Part shown: piece after piece, positions 21,134 through 32,387 of the stretch
Layout of the letters: each line of letters opens with the position of its first letter
Position numbering within the stretch: position 1 is the first letter of the stretch
From: MFD04580-c1 sp963702995
GTDB lineage: Bacteria; Planctomycetota; Phycisphaerae; Tepidisphaerales; Tepidisphaeraceae
Direction: 5' to 3'
Assembly (NCBI GenBank): GCA_963702995.1
Contig: OY969783.1
Location: 2,542,001-2,606,000 of the forward strand
DNA: 64,000 nucleotides
The notes under the pieces: generated by a model
Seen by the model: only the letters and a program-made list of their open reading frames with translations
What the model was told of the DNA's origin: nothing
The model's database searches: none
Program-made: the position numbers and the translations under genes

Positions 21134-24100
21134 ATGGCGGAGATCAACGCATTACGCCGGGGGTACGGCTGGCGGCTGCGCCCAACCCGGACGATCGCTT
21201 TCTTCGAGCTGCTCGAGCGCCGGGACCTGTTCTCCGCGGCCTTCGATCTGACGCAACTGACTGCGCTGCGCAACAACCCAAACTATTCCGCGATCACCGG
21301 GTCGGGCGTGGGGATCGCCGTCCTTGACACCGGCGTCTATGCCCAGAACCCGGACCTGAGCGCGAACGTCGTCGCGTTCTATGATGCGGTCACGCAGCCG
21401 GTATCGACCCTCAACGCGTCGGTCTCCGGCGCGTTTGACCCGGACGGCCACGGCACCCACGTGACCGGGATCGCCGCCTCGAGCAACCGAGCGATCGGCG
21501 TCGCCTACGGGGCGAAGGTCGTGGACATTCGCGTGCTCGCCCAATCGGGCGAGTCGCAGCTCGGCGGCGACCCGCTGTTGCGCGGGCTCGAGTGGGTGGC
21601 GGCCCATTACCAGCAGTACAACATCAAGGTCGTGAACATGTCGCTGGGGGAGCCCGGCGTGAACGAGAACAGCGTCTCGGCGGCCGACCAGCAGAACGCG
21701 GAGACGATCGAGATCCACACGCTGGAGCACCTGGGCATCGCCGTCGTCACGGCGTCGGGGAACAGCTACGCGAATAACCCCGTGCCCGGCGCCAGCTTCC
21801 CCGCCGTGGTTTCGACCATCAGCGTCGCCAATACCTGGGCGACCGCGGGGCAGGCGTCGGACTTTAACGTCCCTTTCGGGTCCAACGGCGATCAATACTA
21901 CGCCGTAGATACGGCCGCCACGCCGGATACGCTCGCCTCGACCAGCCAGCGCAGCACCCTTCCGAACCAGGTGGCCGCCCCGGGCGAGGACATCTACAGC
22001 ACCTGGAATGGATCGAGCAGCGGCAACTCCAGCAGCGATCTGCTGCACAACACGCTGAGCGGCACGAGCATGGCCGCTCCCTTCGTCACCGGCGTGGTCG
22101 CGCTGATGCAGAACGCGGCAAAGTATTTTGGCGGGCACTACCTGTCCGATACCGCCCAGATCCTTCAGATCCTGCAGCAGACGGCCGATCCGATCGTTGA
22201 CGCCAACAACCCCAATAACGCCCGCTATAGCAGCCAGACCAACCGCCAGAGCAACCTCCCGGAGACCGGCCTGACCTACAAGCGGGTCAACGTGCTGAAA
22301 GCGATTGAAGCGGTCCAGCAACTGGTCACCGGGGGCGCCGTCATCACTGGCCCCACGCCCGGGCCGGACACCGACAACACCGCGGCGGCCGCGACACCGG
22401 TCACCGGCATCGACGGCACAAGCCTCTTCACCTTCGACGGCGCGATCGGCTCCGACGGGCTGGTGCTGGACGGGGCGGCCGACGTCGATCTGTATAAGCT
22501 GGAGGTTGTTTCGCCGGGGAGCCTGTCGATCGTGTTAAGCCAGCCCTCCGGCGGATCGGCTTTCGCGGCCGCCATCCGGCTCTTCGACGCAAACGGGAAC
22601 GTGATCGGGCACATCACGGGGACGCCCAGCGCTTACCCGACGCTCCAGACCGACGTAAACACGCCCCTTGCCGTCGGCACGTATTACGTCGGGGTCAGCG
22701 GCCTGGGGAACGAGGCCTATACCATCAATGGCACCGGGGCGACGGCAGCGTCAAGCACGGGCGATTACACCCTGCGAATCGCGCTGACCAACCCCGACCC
22801 CAACGGCACCGCACAGGGCGCGGTGGGCATCGATCTGACCCAGCCGAATGAGAGCCAGACCGACCCGAACACCGGCCAGCCCTATACGGATCTGGTCCAG
22901 AACGGAACGCTTGGCTCGGACCCGCCACCTACCGGCAGCACGACGCGGGTGACGGTTTCCAGTGACGTCGATATGTTCAAGTTCGTCGCGCCGGATAGCG
23001 GTACGGTAACGATCAATACCGACACCAGCCGCTATTTCTTCGGCGCCGACACCTACCTGAAGGCTTACGACGCGAACCTGCGGCTCATCGGCGCCAATGA
23101 CAACGCCAGCGGGTTCACGACCGACAGCCTTCTGACGCTTCATGTGACGAGCGGGCAGTCTTACTACGTCGCGGCGACGGTGCCGGCAAACGCGAACTTT
23201 GACCCGAAGAACCCCTACGCCAGCCGCAGCGTGAACGCGACGCCGGCCAACGCGTCATACGACCTGCACTTTCGGTTCGACAACGGCGACGTGAACGGCA
23301 CGGCGGTCACGGCGACAACCGTGGCGATCGGGGCCGGATCAAGGCGGCCATCGGGTCGGACAACGGCCACGCCTTGCAAGGCGCGAACGGCGGCGCGAAA
23401 GACGTTGACTTCTACAGCTACACCGCCTCGAGCGATGGGCTCTTTGACATCAAGGCGTCGAGCAGCTCGTCCGGCTTCACGCCGGTGGTGAGCCTCTGGG
23501 AGTTCACCGCGGGCAATACCAGCATTGTGAAGGTGGCCGATACCGCGACGCTTGCCACCCCGGAGCTGATCACGCCGGTCGCGGGCGGGCAGTCGTTCTT
23601 CGTCGCCGTGGCATCGGCCGGGAACAACGATTTCAACTGGTTCGCCCTTGGCAGCGGCAGCGGCGGTTCAACCGGCAACTACACGCTCAACTCCTCTCTC
23701 CTCCCGACCAGCGCCACCACGACCTTGAGCGATAACTCAATCCAGAACGGTACCCCGGAGACGGTCTCCGTGGGGCAGGCCGTGCAGGGGAATATCGGGA
23801 TTGACGGGAATCTGGTCGTCGGGCCCACCGACGTTGACATGTACAAGTTCGTCGCCACCGCGACAGGGCCGCTGAATATTCGAACGATCACCAACCAGGA
23901 GGGAAGCGCCGACACCGTGCTCCGCGCATTCGACGCGAGCGGCAACCCCCTCGCCGCGAACGACAACATCGACGCGACGACGACGGCAAGCTCGGTCACG
24001 ATCAACGTCACCGCCGGCTCGACGTATTACGTCGGCGTCAGCGGCGCCGGAGCCTCGTCCACCGCGTACGACCCCAAAACCGGGGCGGGCGCCGGCGCCG

Positions 24101-25330
24101 GCAGCACCGGGAATTACACACTGGCGATCGGCGCGGCGTCGAGCTCGAACACAGGGTCGAGCCGGACCTTCGACGCCCATACGCCGCTCAAGTACACCGG
24201 CTCGGGCGGGCAGGTCGTCGAGCTTCGGCTTTCCGGCCCGGGCACCGGCACCGCGGTGTTCGACAGCGGATCGGCCGACCCCGCCAGCGTCACGCTGGAC
24301 GGCGTAACCGCCGCCTCCACCCTCACCGTCAAAGCAAGCAGCGCGACCCTGGGCACGCTGACGGTCAACGGGTCGATCAAGGCGATCGTCGCGCCGACGA
24401 CCACATTCACCGGCGCCGTGACGATCAGTGGCACCGATGCCAAGCTGCAACTGGGGAACGTGAGTGGCGGAGCCATTTCCATCGCCACCGGCGGCCCCGC
24501 GACGCGCATCACCCTCGGCGCGGTCACCGACGAGACGCTCACAACGCCGGGGACGATCGCCTCGCTTTCGGTCGCGTCATGGGCCACGGCGACCGGCACC
24601 TCTTCGATCACCGCTGGGGCGATCGGGAAGCTGACCGCGAAAGGCGATTTCTCCGCTTCGATCAATGCCGCCTCCCTTGGCCCGGTGAAGGTGGCCGGAT
24701 CGCTCACCGGCGGCACGTGGGCGATCGCCGGCGGCGGGGCAAGCCTTGCGGCCGGCGATGCCGCCTCCGCCTGGTCGGCGACGTTCGCGGCCGCTCTCGG
24801 GGCCGTCAAGCTCGCCGGCGATGCCGGAAGCCTCACCGCCGGGTCGATCAAAAGCCTCAAAGTCACGGGCAACGTCACCAACGCCACAATCCGTCTCACC
24901 GGGGCGTCCGGGCGAGTTCTCGGCTCGTTCACTGCCGGCGGCGACGTGAGCGGCGCCTCGATCCGGGCGGCCGGGAGCATCGGCAAGGTGGACGTCAGCT
25001 CGTTCATCGGCAGCACGCTCTTCGCCGGCGTCAACGATGGCGTGACCGCACTCCCGTCGGCCGCCACGGACCTGACGAGCGATCAGACGATCGTCAGCTT
25101 TACCGCGCGGAACGGCGTCAACATCGTTCTCCAATTCCGACGTCGCGGCCGCCTCGATCGGAACGGTCAGCCTGGGCAACGCGAACGGCTCCAACAACGG
25201 GACGCCGTTCGGTGTCGCCACGACTTCGCTGGCGGCGTTTAATAATCGCGGCGTCATCAAATGGACCCACCGCCAAAGCCCCAGCCTCCTTACAGCCGAC
25301 GGCGATCTGGTGGTGCGGCTGCTGGGCTGA
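21134..25330 (+). CDS. Giant secreted subtilisin-like (S8) protease with PPC-type repeats, frame-broken twice
   Basis: About 1,400 aa. The N-terminus carries the planctomycete motif FFELLERRDLFSA. The S8 catalytic domain has D65 (AVLDTGVY), H106 (DGHGTHVTG), N210 (TASGN) and S312 (SGTSMAAPF), so the protease looks active. At least four pre-peptidase-C-terminal-like domains follow, each beginning DVD-(L/M/F)-(Y/F), at roughly 22490, 22970, 23400 and 23838. The last ~400 residues are Ala/Gly/Thr-rich beta-strand repeats common in planctomycete surface proteins, ending GDLVVRLLG. Frame breaks near 23336 and 25122 join smoothly in the next frame. Probably cell-surface or secreted; substrate unknown. 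Confidence 0.82.
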
Positions 25331-25456
25331 TCCCTTGGAACGCCAGCGTCCCCGCCGGCCACACGCGTCGAGCCGACGAGGGCTTCAGGCTCAACCCTCC
25401 GAACAACACCGGCGACCAACCTTCCCCGTTCGCTCTACTTATTGATAATCCGAACC

Positions 25457-26197
25457 GTGGTGCGACGCGTTCACACACCCACGTTGAAGCTCGGCGACAA
25501 CACCCTCGACCCCGTGCAGGCCCATCACCTCCGCGCCGTCCTCCGGCTGGCGGAGGGCGATGAAGTCGAACTGTTCGACAATGCCGGGCGATCGGCCCGC
25601 GGCACGCTGTTTTTTCTGGGCAGCTCCGGGGCACACATTCGAGTGACGGCTTTCGACGCGGACGCACCGCCCGCCACGACGATGTTTTCGATCGCGGCCG
25701 CGGTCCCGAAGGGGGAGCGAGCCGACTGGATGGTCGAGAAGCTGAGCGAGTTCGGCGCATCAACGTTCGTCCCCCTGGCCGCGGCGCGAAGCGTGGTGCT
25801 GCCCGAAGGGAAGAACAAGATGGAACGGTGGCAGCGGATCGCTACGGAATCGGCCAAGCAATCCCACCGCCGCGGCGTCATGCGCATCGCGCCGCTGACA
25901 TCGGTCGATTCGCTGCTCGCGACCTTCGCCAAGGGGGCGGCCGATCCATCCGGCACGGCGCCGGGCTGGTACCTTTCGACCTCCGCCGACCGCGTATCAA
26001 TCAGCGCCGCCTTTGATCGACCGCGCAGCGGCCCCCTTACCGCGCTCGTCGGCCCGGAAGGCGGATGGACCGACGCCGAGCTTGCCGGGTTCAAGGCAGC
26101 GCGCCTGCTCGCCGTCGGCCTGACGACGACAGTCCTTCGGGTCGAGACGGCCGCCATTGCCGTCGCCGCCATCCTTGGCTGCTGGGGAAGCGGCTGA
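25457..26197 (+). CDS. rsmE: 16S rRNA m3U1498 methyltransferase RsmE
   Basis: Methylates N3 of U1498 in 16S rRNA. About 246 aa with the N-terminal PUA-like region (HHLRAVLRLAEGDEVELFD), then the SPOUT/RsmE signature VPKGERADWMVEKLSEFG, and at the C-terminus VGPEGGWTDAE and LRVETAAIA, which bind SAM in the trefoil knot. Start is uncertain: GTG at 25457 or 25460, or TTG at 25442. Intact. It follows the subtilase by about 125 bp. Confidence 0.9.
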   Translation: MVRRVHTPTLKLGDNTLDPVQAHHLRAVLRLAEGDEVELFDNAGRSARGTLFFLGSSGAHIRVTAFDADAPPATTMFSIAAAVPKGERADWMVEKLSEFGASTFVPLAAARSVVLPEGKNKMERWQRIATESAKQSHRRGVMRIAPLTSVDSLLATFAKGAADPSGTAPGWYLSTSADRVSISAAFDRPRSGPLTALVGPEGGWTDAELAGFKAARLLAVGLTTTVLRVETAAIAVAAILGCWGSG

Positions 26198-26383
26198 GGG
26201 TGGCCCCGAATCGCGTCAACGCTTCAGCGAGCCCAGCCGCTCCGTTACCAGACACCCCGGGCGTTGCACCTCGGGATCGATCCCCTGTTCGACCAGATCG
26301 CGCGGTTCGGCGGCACGCAATGCGTGCCCGACCTGATCGGTCACTGCTTGGCGGGGTCGTTACGCGGGGTGCGAGCGGGACGG

Positions 26384-27355
26384 TCATTTGGCTTTGCGGA
26401 CATCGTCGATCACGGACTGGATGATCTCGTCCAGGTGACGGGTCGGCTGGAATTCGATGGCGCCGCGGATGCGAGTCAGGTCGGGGACACGGCGCGGTAG
26501 GTCGTCGAACTTTTGGCCGTACGCCTTCTCCAGCGGGATGTATTCGATCCCGCTGCTCGAGCCGCACAGGCGGATCACCCGCGCGGCCAGGCCCTCGATC
26601 GACACTTCTTCGTCGCTTCCGACGTTGAAGACCTGCCCCACGCAGCCGGGCGAGCCGGCGAGGCGGACCAGCGCGTCCACCACGTCGGCGACGTGGCAGA
26701 AGCAACGCGTCTGCTTGCCGTCGCCGTAGACCTGCAACGGCCTGCCCGCCAGGGCGGCCGCCACAAAACGGGGGAGGACCATGCCGTACATCCCCACCTG
26801 CCGCGGGCCGACGGTATTGAACAGCCGCACCAGCGTCACGGGGAGGTGGAACTGCTTGTGGTAGGCAAGCCCCAGGAATTCGTCGATCCCCTTGCTGTAG
26901 GCGTAGCACCAGCGGCTGGACCGCGTGGCGCCCATGACGACATCATCGTCTTCGCTGAACGGGACACGTGCGCCCTTGCCGTACACTTCGGATGAGCTGG
27001 TGATCAAGACCGGGCGGCCGTAGCGGAAGGCCGACTCCAGCACCACCTCGGTGCCGTGGATCGTCGTGTTGATCGTCCGGACCGGCTCGTCCACGATCAA
27101 CTGCACGCCGACCGCCGACGCCAGGTGGTACACGGCATCGCAGGAAGCCATCAGCGTGCCGACAGTTGACGCGTTCTCCACCGATTCCCGGACGAACTGA
27201 AAGCCCGCTCGCCCCATCAAGTGCGACAGGTTCTCCATGCGGCCGGTGGACAAGTCATCGAGCGCGACGACCCCGTGCCCGTCCGCCATCAGGCGCTCGG
27301 ACAGGTGCGAACCGATGAACCCCGCGCCGCCAGTGATAAGGTATCGCTTGCTCAT
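26384..27355 (-). CDS. NAD-dependent epimerase/dehydratase (nucleotide-sugar, extended SDR)
   Basis: 323-aa extended short-chain dehydrogenase. The NAD-binding GGAGFIG is at residues 9-15, the catalytic serine region is ITSSSEVYG, and Y151-x-x-x-K155 (YAYSK) is the catalytic pair. GRPLQVYGDGKQTRCFCHV is typical of UDP-glucuronate decarboxylase and UDP-glucose 4-epimerase relatives. It likely makes a nucleotide sugar for envelope polysaccharide; the exact reaction cannot be fixed. A GT4 glycosyltransferase lies nearby but on the other strand. Confidence 0.85.
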   Translation of the reverse strand: MSKRYLITGGAGFIGSHLSERLMADGHGVVALDDLSTGRMENLSHLMGRAGFQFVRESVENASTVGTLMASCDAVYHLASAVGVQLIVDEPVRTINTTIHGTEVVLESAFRYGRPVLITSSSEVYGKGARVPFSEDDDVVMGATRSSRWCYAYSKGIDEFLGLAYHKQFHLPVTLVRLFNTVGPRQVGMYGMVLPRFVAAALAGRPLQVYGDGKQTRCFCHVADVVDALVRLAGSPGCVGQVFNVGSDEEVSIEGLAARVIRLCGSSSGIEYIPLEKAYGQKFDDLPRRVPDLTRIRGAIEFQPTRHLDEIIQSVIDDVRKAK

Positions 27356-27551
27356 GTTGGGAACGGAGCACATTTCGCATAGGGCACGCATCGCCGCGCC
27401 CGTTGACACGGCGCCGTCGCGCGAGCCACGTGCCTCAATGCCGGACGAGCGACAGGGCGACCCGCGGCGCGGGCCCGTGGGCCCAGCGGAGCCGGGCCGT
27501 GCGCGGCAGCTTATCGAAGCGCGGCCCACACGTCGCTCCCTTAGTCGATCC

Positions 27552-29228
27552 TTAGCCGATTCGCTCGGTTGTTGGCGACTCGCCCGAGCGTCGCCAGAGC
27601 AGGTGGACGCGCCATTTTGCGTCGTCGCGGGCGGGGCAGTCAACGCGGTAGTGCGCTCCCCGGCTCTCGGTTCGCTCGAAGGCGGCCGATGCGATCAGCG
27701 AGCAGACGGTGAGCATGTTCTGCAGCTCCCACCCGGCGACCGCGTTCGCCAGGCCGCCCGCGGTCGTCGGCTCGAAGGTCTTGTCCATCACGTAGCGGCT
27801 CCAGAAGGCGACGATCTCCCGCGTCTCCCCCAGCCGCTCGCCCGTCCGCTCGATGCCGACGTTGCGCCACATCACGCTTCGCAGGCTGCTTTTCACATCG
27901 GTGACGTCCAGCTCCGTCTTGGTGGACGCCGGCACCTTGTGCTCGATCGTCAGCGGGAACTTCGCCGCGCCGTTCTGACGAATCGCCTGGGCGGCATCGG
28001 CCCCGGCGCGGGCACCGTAGGCTAATCCCTCCAGCAATGAGTTACTGCCGAGACGGTTGGCGCCATGGAGCCCGGTGCAACTCGCCTCGCCGACCGCCCA
28101 GAGCCCGGCGAGGCTGGAGCGGCCGCTTAAATCCACATCGACCCCGCCGATCATGTAGTGCGCGGCGGGGTGGATGGGGATTAGATCCTTCGACGGGTCA
28201 ATCTCGAACTGATCGACCAGCTTGGCAAGCTGCGGGAAACGCTCCCTGAATTCCACGTTGGGGAGGTGGCGGACGTCGAGATACACATGCGTGAAGTGCG
28301 TTTTGCGGATCTGCTCGACGATCGCCCGGCTCACCACGTCGCGCGGGGCGAGCTCCCCCATCTCGTGGTAATCCTTCATGAAGCGATAGCCGTTGCGATC
28401 GACGAGCCGCGCCCCTTCGCCGCGGACGGCCTCGGTGATCAGAGCTCGGCTGGATCCGGCGACGTAGAGCGTCGTCGGGTGGAACTGGACCATCTCCATG
28501 TCCTGGAGCGTCGCCCCGGCGCGGTAGGCCATCGCGTGCCCGTCGGCCGTGGCGATCTTCGGGTTGGTCGATTCTCGATAGAGCTGCCCGGCGCCGCCGC
28601 TGGCCAGGATCGTCCCCTTGGCCCAGATGATGTTCAGCTCCCCCTCAATGACCGCCAGGGCACCGACGCAGCGGTCATCACTGGTGATCAGGTCGAGAAC
28701 AAAGCTTTGCTCCGACGTGCGGATCGCGTCGCGGCTGCGCACGGTGTTGATGAGCGTCTGGGCCAGCTCCTTGCCGGTCGCATCGCCGAAGGCGTGCAGG
28801 ATTCGGGCAAAGGAGTGGCCGCCCTCGCGGGTGAAAGCCAGGCCGTGCGCTTTCTGCGGGTCCTTGTCGAAGTTGATGCCGTATTGGAGGAGTTCGAGGA
28901 CACGCTGCGGGCCTTCGCGAATCACGACCTCGACGGCCGCGTGATCGCAGAGGCCGGCGCCGCCCTTTTCAGTGTCGTCAACATGGGATTCGTAGCTGTC
29001 GGCCGGCTGGAGGACGGCGGCAATCCCCCCCTGCGCGTACCAGGTGTTCGACTGATCGATCGTGTCTTTCGTCAGGATCAGCACTTCAGCGCCGGCCTCG
29101 GCGGCCGCGATCGCCGCCCGAAGCCCCGCAACCCCTCCGCCGATCACCAGAACGTCGGTAAATCGCTGTGGGAGCCGGTTGGCCTTAAAGGGGACCAGAT
29201 ATCGACGTTGGGTCAGCGCCTCGAACAT
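27552..29228 (-). CDS. nadB: L-aspartate oxidase NadB
   Basis: First step of de novo NAD synthesis: L-aspartate to iminoaspartate, FAD-dependent. 558 aa, intact. Dinucleotide-binding GGGVAGLRAA begins at residue 30. Family motifs STWYAQGGIAA (here NTWYAQGGIAAV), REGGHSFARI, HPTTLY, and the HPAAHYMIGGVDVD and GLHGANRLGSNSLLEGL blocks are all present. No nadA or nadC is adjacent in the window. Confidence 0.95.
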   Translation of the reverse strand: MFEALTQRRYLVPFKANRLPQRFTDVLVIGGGVAGLRAAIAAAEAGAEVLILTKDTIDQSNTWYAQGGIAAVLQPADSYESHVDDTEKGGAGLCDHAAVEVVIREGPQRVLELLQYGINFDKDPQKAHGLAFTREGGHSFARILHAFGDATGKELAQTLINTVRSRDAIRTSEQSFVLDLITSDDRCVGALAVIEGELNIIWAKGTILASGGAGQLYRESTNPKIATADGHAMAYRAGATLQDMEMVQFHPTTLYVAGSSRALITEAVRGEGARLVDRNGYRFMKDYHEMGELAPRDVVSRAIVEQIRKTHFTHVYLDVRHLPNVEFRERFPQLAKLVDQFEIDPSKDLIPIHPAAHYMIGGVDVDLSGRSSLAGLWAVGEASCTGLHGANRLGSNSLLEGLAYGARAGADAAQAIRQNGAAKFPLTIEHKVPASTKTELDVTDVKSSLRSVMWRNVGIERTGERLGETREIVAFWSRYVMDKTFEPTTAGGLANAVAGWELQNMLTVCSLIASAAFERTESRGAHYRVDCPARDDAKWRVHLLWRRSGESPTTERIG

Positions 29229-29858
29229 GAGACTATTTTAGAGGTTCTGTAAGCACTTTGCGATTTTTGAAACTCTGACAGCCTGCAAGCGGTTATGGGT
29301 CATCATCTTGAGCCGCGGCTTTCATCGAACGCACGGAAGCATCGCCGGCAGTGCATTTCCGTGACGTCCACCGCGATCCGCGGGCGCGAATCGACAGCTC
29401 TGGCCCCTGATCCCCACACGGTTTCGACCGTGTAAGTGTTTTCGAATGAATAGCTTGTGATGCATCAATGAATCGCCGTTGTAGCAGCAAATGCCGGCAC
29501 GAAGCGGGGTATCTGTGGCGGGTCGCGCAGTTTGGGTCAAACGAAGCTCCGGCCCGCGTGTCGGGCTTTCACAGCGACGCGATTAATTGATAATGGCGTT
29601 CCATTACGCAACCGTGGGAAACTTGCCGACGATGCATGTAGCGGCGCGCTGACAGGCGTCGCCCGGGTGGGCGCCCGATGACCGGGCGTCCTATTTCACG
29701 CAGCCCTCCTCGATTGAAGCGGCGGCTCTCTTCTCCGTCCCGGAGAACAGGCGCGTGGTTCCGGTCGTCGAACCGGGGAAGGGCCGGCGCGTGCCGCGTC
29801 GGGGAAGGCCGGCCGGTTTCGCGGTGACCGTGGTGTAAGAGACAAGGACTTCAACTCC
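29229..29858. other. Intergenic region upstream of GT4, relatively AT-rich
   Basis: About 630 bp between divergent genes, with AT-richer patches (29430-29640) and two hairpins: a 7-bp stem closed by a TTCG tetraloop (29416-29433) and a GC-rich CGCCCGG/CCGGGCG hairpin near 29660-29690. No protein-coding frame looks real. A small RNA or long 5' leader is possible. Confidence 0.4.
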
Positions 29859-30980
29859 ATGCGGATTACCTTTGTTGTCGGGCTGGCGGACCTCTCGGGC
29901 GGCTTCCGGGTGATTGCCACCTACGCCCAGCGGCTGAAGCAGCGCGGGCACGACGTGCTGGTGGTCTCCCGCCCGCGCCCCGCCCCGTCGCTCCGCGCCA
30001 AATGGCGAGCGCTCCGCAACGGCCTGCCGCAACCGATCAGCCCCTGGCGAGCCCCCTCCCACATGGAGTGGACGGGCGTTACCCACCGCCTGCTCGAAAA
30101 GTTTCGTCCTGTGACCGCCGCCGACCTCCCCGACGCCGACGTGGTGCTGGCCACCTGGTGGGAAACGGCCGAATGGGTCGCCGGGCTCCCGGCCAGCAAG
30201 GGCGTCAAGGTTCACTTCATTCAGGATTACGAGGTCTGGGGCGGCACGCAGACCGTGGCCCAGGTGGACGCGACCTGCCGGCTCGTCATGCCGAAGATCA
30301 CGCCCGCCCGTTGGGTTAAGGAATTGCTGGAGAGCCAGTTCGGGAACAGCCCCAACGACATCACCTGCGTGCCGAACGCGGTCGATCTGAAGAAGTTCAC
30401 GGCCGCCGAGCGGGGCAAGCAGGAGCGGCCGACCGTCGGATTCATCTACACGCCGTTCCTCAACAAAGGGACCGACATCGTCATCAAGGCGGTCGAACTG
30501 GCGCGCGCCTCGGTGCCCGACCTGCGGGTTGTCTGCTTCGGCAGCGTCGCCCCCGGCGCGCAGCTCCCGCTGCCGGAAGGGTTCGAGTTCCATCACCATG
30601 TGCCGGACCCGGAGCTGAAATCGATCTACGGCACCTGTGACGCCTGGCTCTTCGGGACGCGTAAGGAAGGGTTCGGCCTGCCGATCCTCGAAGCTATGGC
30701 GTGCCGAACCCCGGTCATCGCCACGCCCGCGGGCGCCGCCCCCGAGCTCGTCGGCGACGCCGGCGGCGGCACCCTCGTCGCCCCCGAAGACCCCCAGGCC
30801 ATGGCCGACGCGATCGTCAAAGTCGCACGCATGAGCGACCCGGCCTGGCGCGAGCTCTCGGCTCGGGCGTATGCCATCGCCACCCGCTACACGTGGGACG
30901 ATGCGACGACGATGTTCGAGCAGGTCCTGCTCGACGCCCACCGCAAAGCGCCCAAGAACCCCCAGCTCTCGGCGGCCTGA
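29859..30980 (+). CDS. Glycosyltransferase family 4
   Basis: 373-aa GT-B glycosyltransferase using a nucleotide-sugar donor. The N-terminal MRITFVVGLADLSGGFRVI begins the acceptor domain; the C-terminal Rossmann domain has the GT4 E-x7-E motif in EGFGLPILEAMACRTPVIAT followed by GAAPELVGDAGGG. Probably cytoplasmic, building a surface polysaccharide. It is a single gene with no polysaccharide operon around it. Confidence 0.9.
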   Translation: MRITFVVGLADLSGGFRVIATYAQRLKQRGHDVLVVSRPRPAPSLRAKWRALRNGLPQPISPWRAPSHMEWTGVTHRLLEKFRPVTAADLPDADVVLATWWETAEWVAGLPASKGVKVHFIQDYEVWGGTQTVAQVDATCRLVMPKITPARWVKELLESQFGNSPNDITCVPNAVDLKKFTAAERGKQERPTVGFIYTPFLNKGTDIVIKAVELARASVPDLRVVCFGSVAPGAQLPLPEGFEFHHHVPDPELKSIYGTCDAWLFGTRKEGFGLPILEAMACRTPVIATPAGAAPELVGDAGGGTLVAPEDPQAMADAIVKVARMSDPAWRELSARAYAIATRYTWDDATTMFEQVLLDAHRKAPKNPQLSAA

Positions 30981-31160
30981 GAATCGTGCGGCCGCCCGCG
31001 GCGCGGTTTCCCGTCCCCTTGGGGACGTGTTCCCAACGCGCGCTGCGGGCGACAAGCGGCAAGCCGGGCATGCCTTGACGTGGCCGAAAGGACATGCCGT
31101 GCGCGGCGCTCTTGGATCGCTCCAGGCGAGTTAAGCGGGTCTGCGCCGACACCATCCGAC

Positions 31161-31232
31161 GTGCCGCCGGTGCCCTCACCGGCGGGCCTTGCCCGCGGAC
31201 GGAGACAGTGCCGGTAAGGGCACCGGCGGCTC
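31161..31232. repeat. Palindromic repeat, family A (copy 1)
   Basis: Inverted arms GCCGCCGGTGCCCTCACCGG at 31163-31182 and a near-matching reverse complement ending at 31230, with a ~27-bp centre. Lies in the convergent gap between the GT4 and GH43 genes. The flanking CCGAC(GTGCC) is shared with the copy at 41189, in inverse orientation. Confidence 0.8.
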
Positions 31233-31274
31233 CTGGTTCGCAAACCGCATCCACGCTTCCGACAGAAGGGCGCA

Positions 31275-32387
31275 CTATGCGGCCTTGGCGGGGCGCGGGA
31301 GGGAGCGGCCGTCGGAGGGCATGGCCATCTGGACGGCGGTCGGGGCGGGGGAACCAAAGTACGGGAAGCCGTCGCGCGTCCACGTGAACGGCTGGGCACG
31401 GACGACCCGGTCCCAGCAGTCGTGGCGGAAGCGCTTGGAGTGGTAGAGCATCCAATCTTCGGTGCCGTCGGGGGACTGGGTAAAGCAGCAGTGGCCGACG
31501 CCGAAGACCTCGGACGTCGATTCGAAGACGGGCGCATCGTATTTTTGCCAGCTCGACGGGCCCATGGGGTCGGCCGCTTCATCCATGAAGAGCATTCCGA
31601 GCTTGTACGACGGCTGCCAGGAGCCGCTGCACGAATAGATCAGAAAAGTGCGGCCGTTCCTCGTCAGCAGTTGCGGGCCCTCGTTCAACCCCCGCTCCCA
31701 CGGACGCTCGCCAACGCGCTCCCACAGGTGGCAATCGTTCGGGCAGATCCGAACCCGCTCGGTCGAGACGGTGCAGGGGTCGGACATGCGGGCGATGTAA
31801 AGGTGCTGAATGTCCCGCTCGTCCTCCCAGCCCGACCAGACGAAATGAAGCCCCGTCCGGTGCTGGAGCACGGTGCCGTCGATCGCCCAGCGGTTGACGG
31901 AGCGACCCTCCTTGCGGTCGCCGGTGAAGAGCATGCCTCGATCGATGTAGGGGCCTTGCGGGTCGGCGGTCGCCGATTCGAGCACGCCCATCCGATGGGT
32001 GGGGTTGCGGCCGTCGGAAGCGGCGTAATAGATGTACCAGCGGCCGCTGATGAAATGGAGCTCGGGCGCCCAGATTTCCGCGCGGTTCCAGCCCGTCGCC
32101 GGCGGGCTCCAGACCACCTTGCAAACGCCGCGTTCGACCGGGGTCTCGCTGTCCCAGACCTCCAGCCGCCCTCCCTCGCCCGTCTGGATCAGGTGGTAGC
32201 GGCCGTTCCTTTGGGCCACGAAGGGGTCGGCGCCGCTATAAAGCGGGTTCGTGAAGACGCGAGCCGGTGACGGCCGGGCAGCGAAGCCGGGAAGTCGCCC
32301 GAGGTGAGTGGAACGCGGGGGAAAGCCCGGCGTGGCGTTCCGCCACGCTTCAAAGGTCGTTCCGATCGGGGCCTGCAACAACGACAT
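31275..32387 (-). CDS. Glycoside hydrolase family 43-like
   Basis: 370-aa five-bladed beta-propeller hydrolase, intact. The probable catalytic base is D54 (SGADPFV), the pKa modulator D170 (RWAIDGT) and the general acid E236 (LNEGPQLL), the standard GH43 arrangement. Other propeller motifs include IWAPELHF and GRWYIYYAASDG. No signal peptide is visible, so it may act in the cytoplasm on imported oligosaccharides such as arabino- or xylo-oligosaccharides; the substrate is inferred from the family. Confidence 0.87.
   Translation of the reverse strand: MSLLQAPIGTTFEAWRNATPGFPPRSTHLGRLPGFAARPSPARVFTNPLYSGADPFVAQRNGRYHLIQTGEGGRLEVWDSETPVERGVCKVVWSPPATGWNRAEIWAPELHFISGRWYIYYAASDGRNPTHRMGVLESATADPQGPYIDRGMLFTGDRKEGRSVNRWAIDGTVLQHRTGLHFVWSGWEDERDIQHLYIARMSDPCTVSTERVRICPNDCHLWERVGERPWERGLNEGPQLLTRNGRTFLIYSCSGSWQPSYKLGMLFMDEAADPMGPSSWQKYDAPVFESTSEVFGVGHCCFTQSPDGTEDWMLYHSKRFRHDCWDRVVRAQPFTWTRDGFPYFGSPAPTAVQMAMPSDGRSLPRPAKAA

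Noticed and set aside
29691..31055. 454-aa minus-strand open frame
   Set aside because: Antisense to the GT4 gene; Arg/Gly-rich with no recognisable fold.
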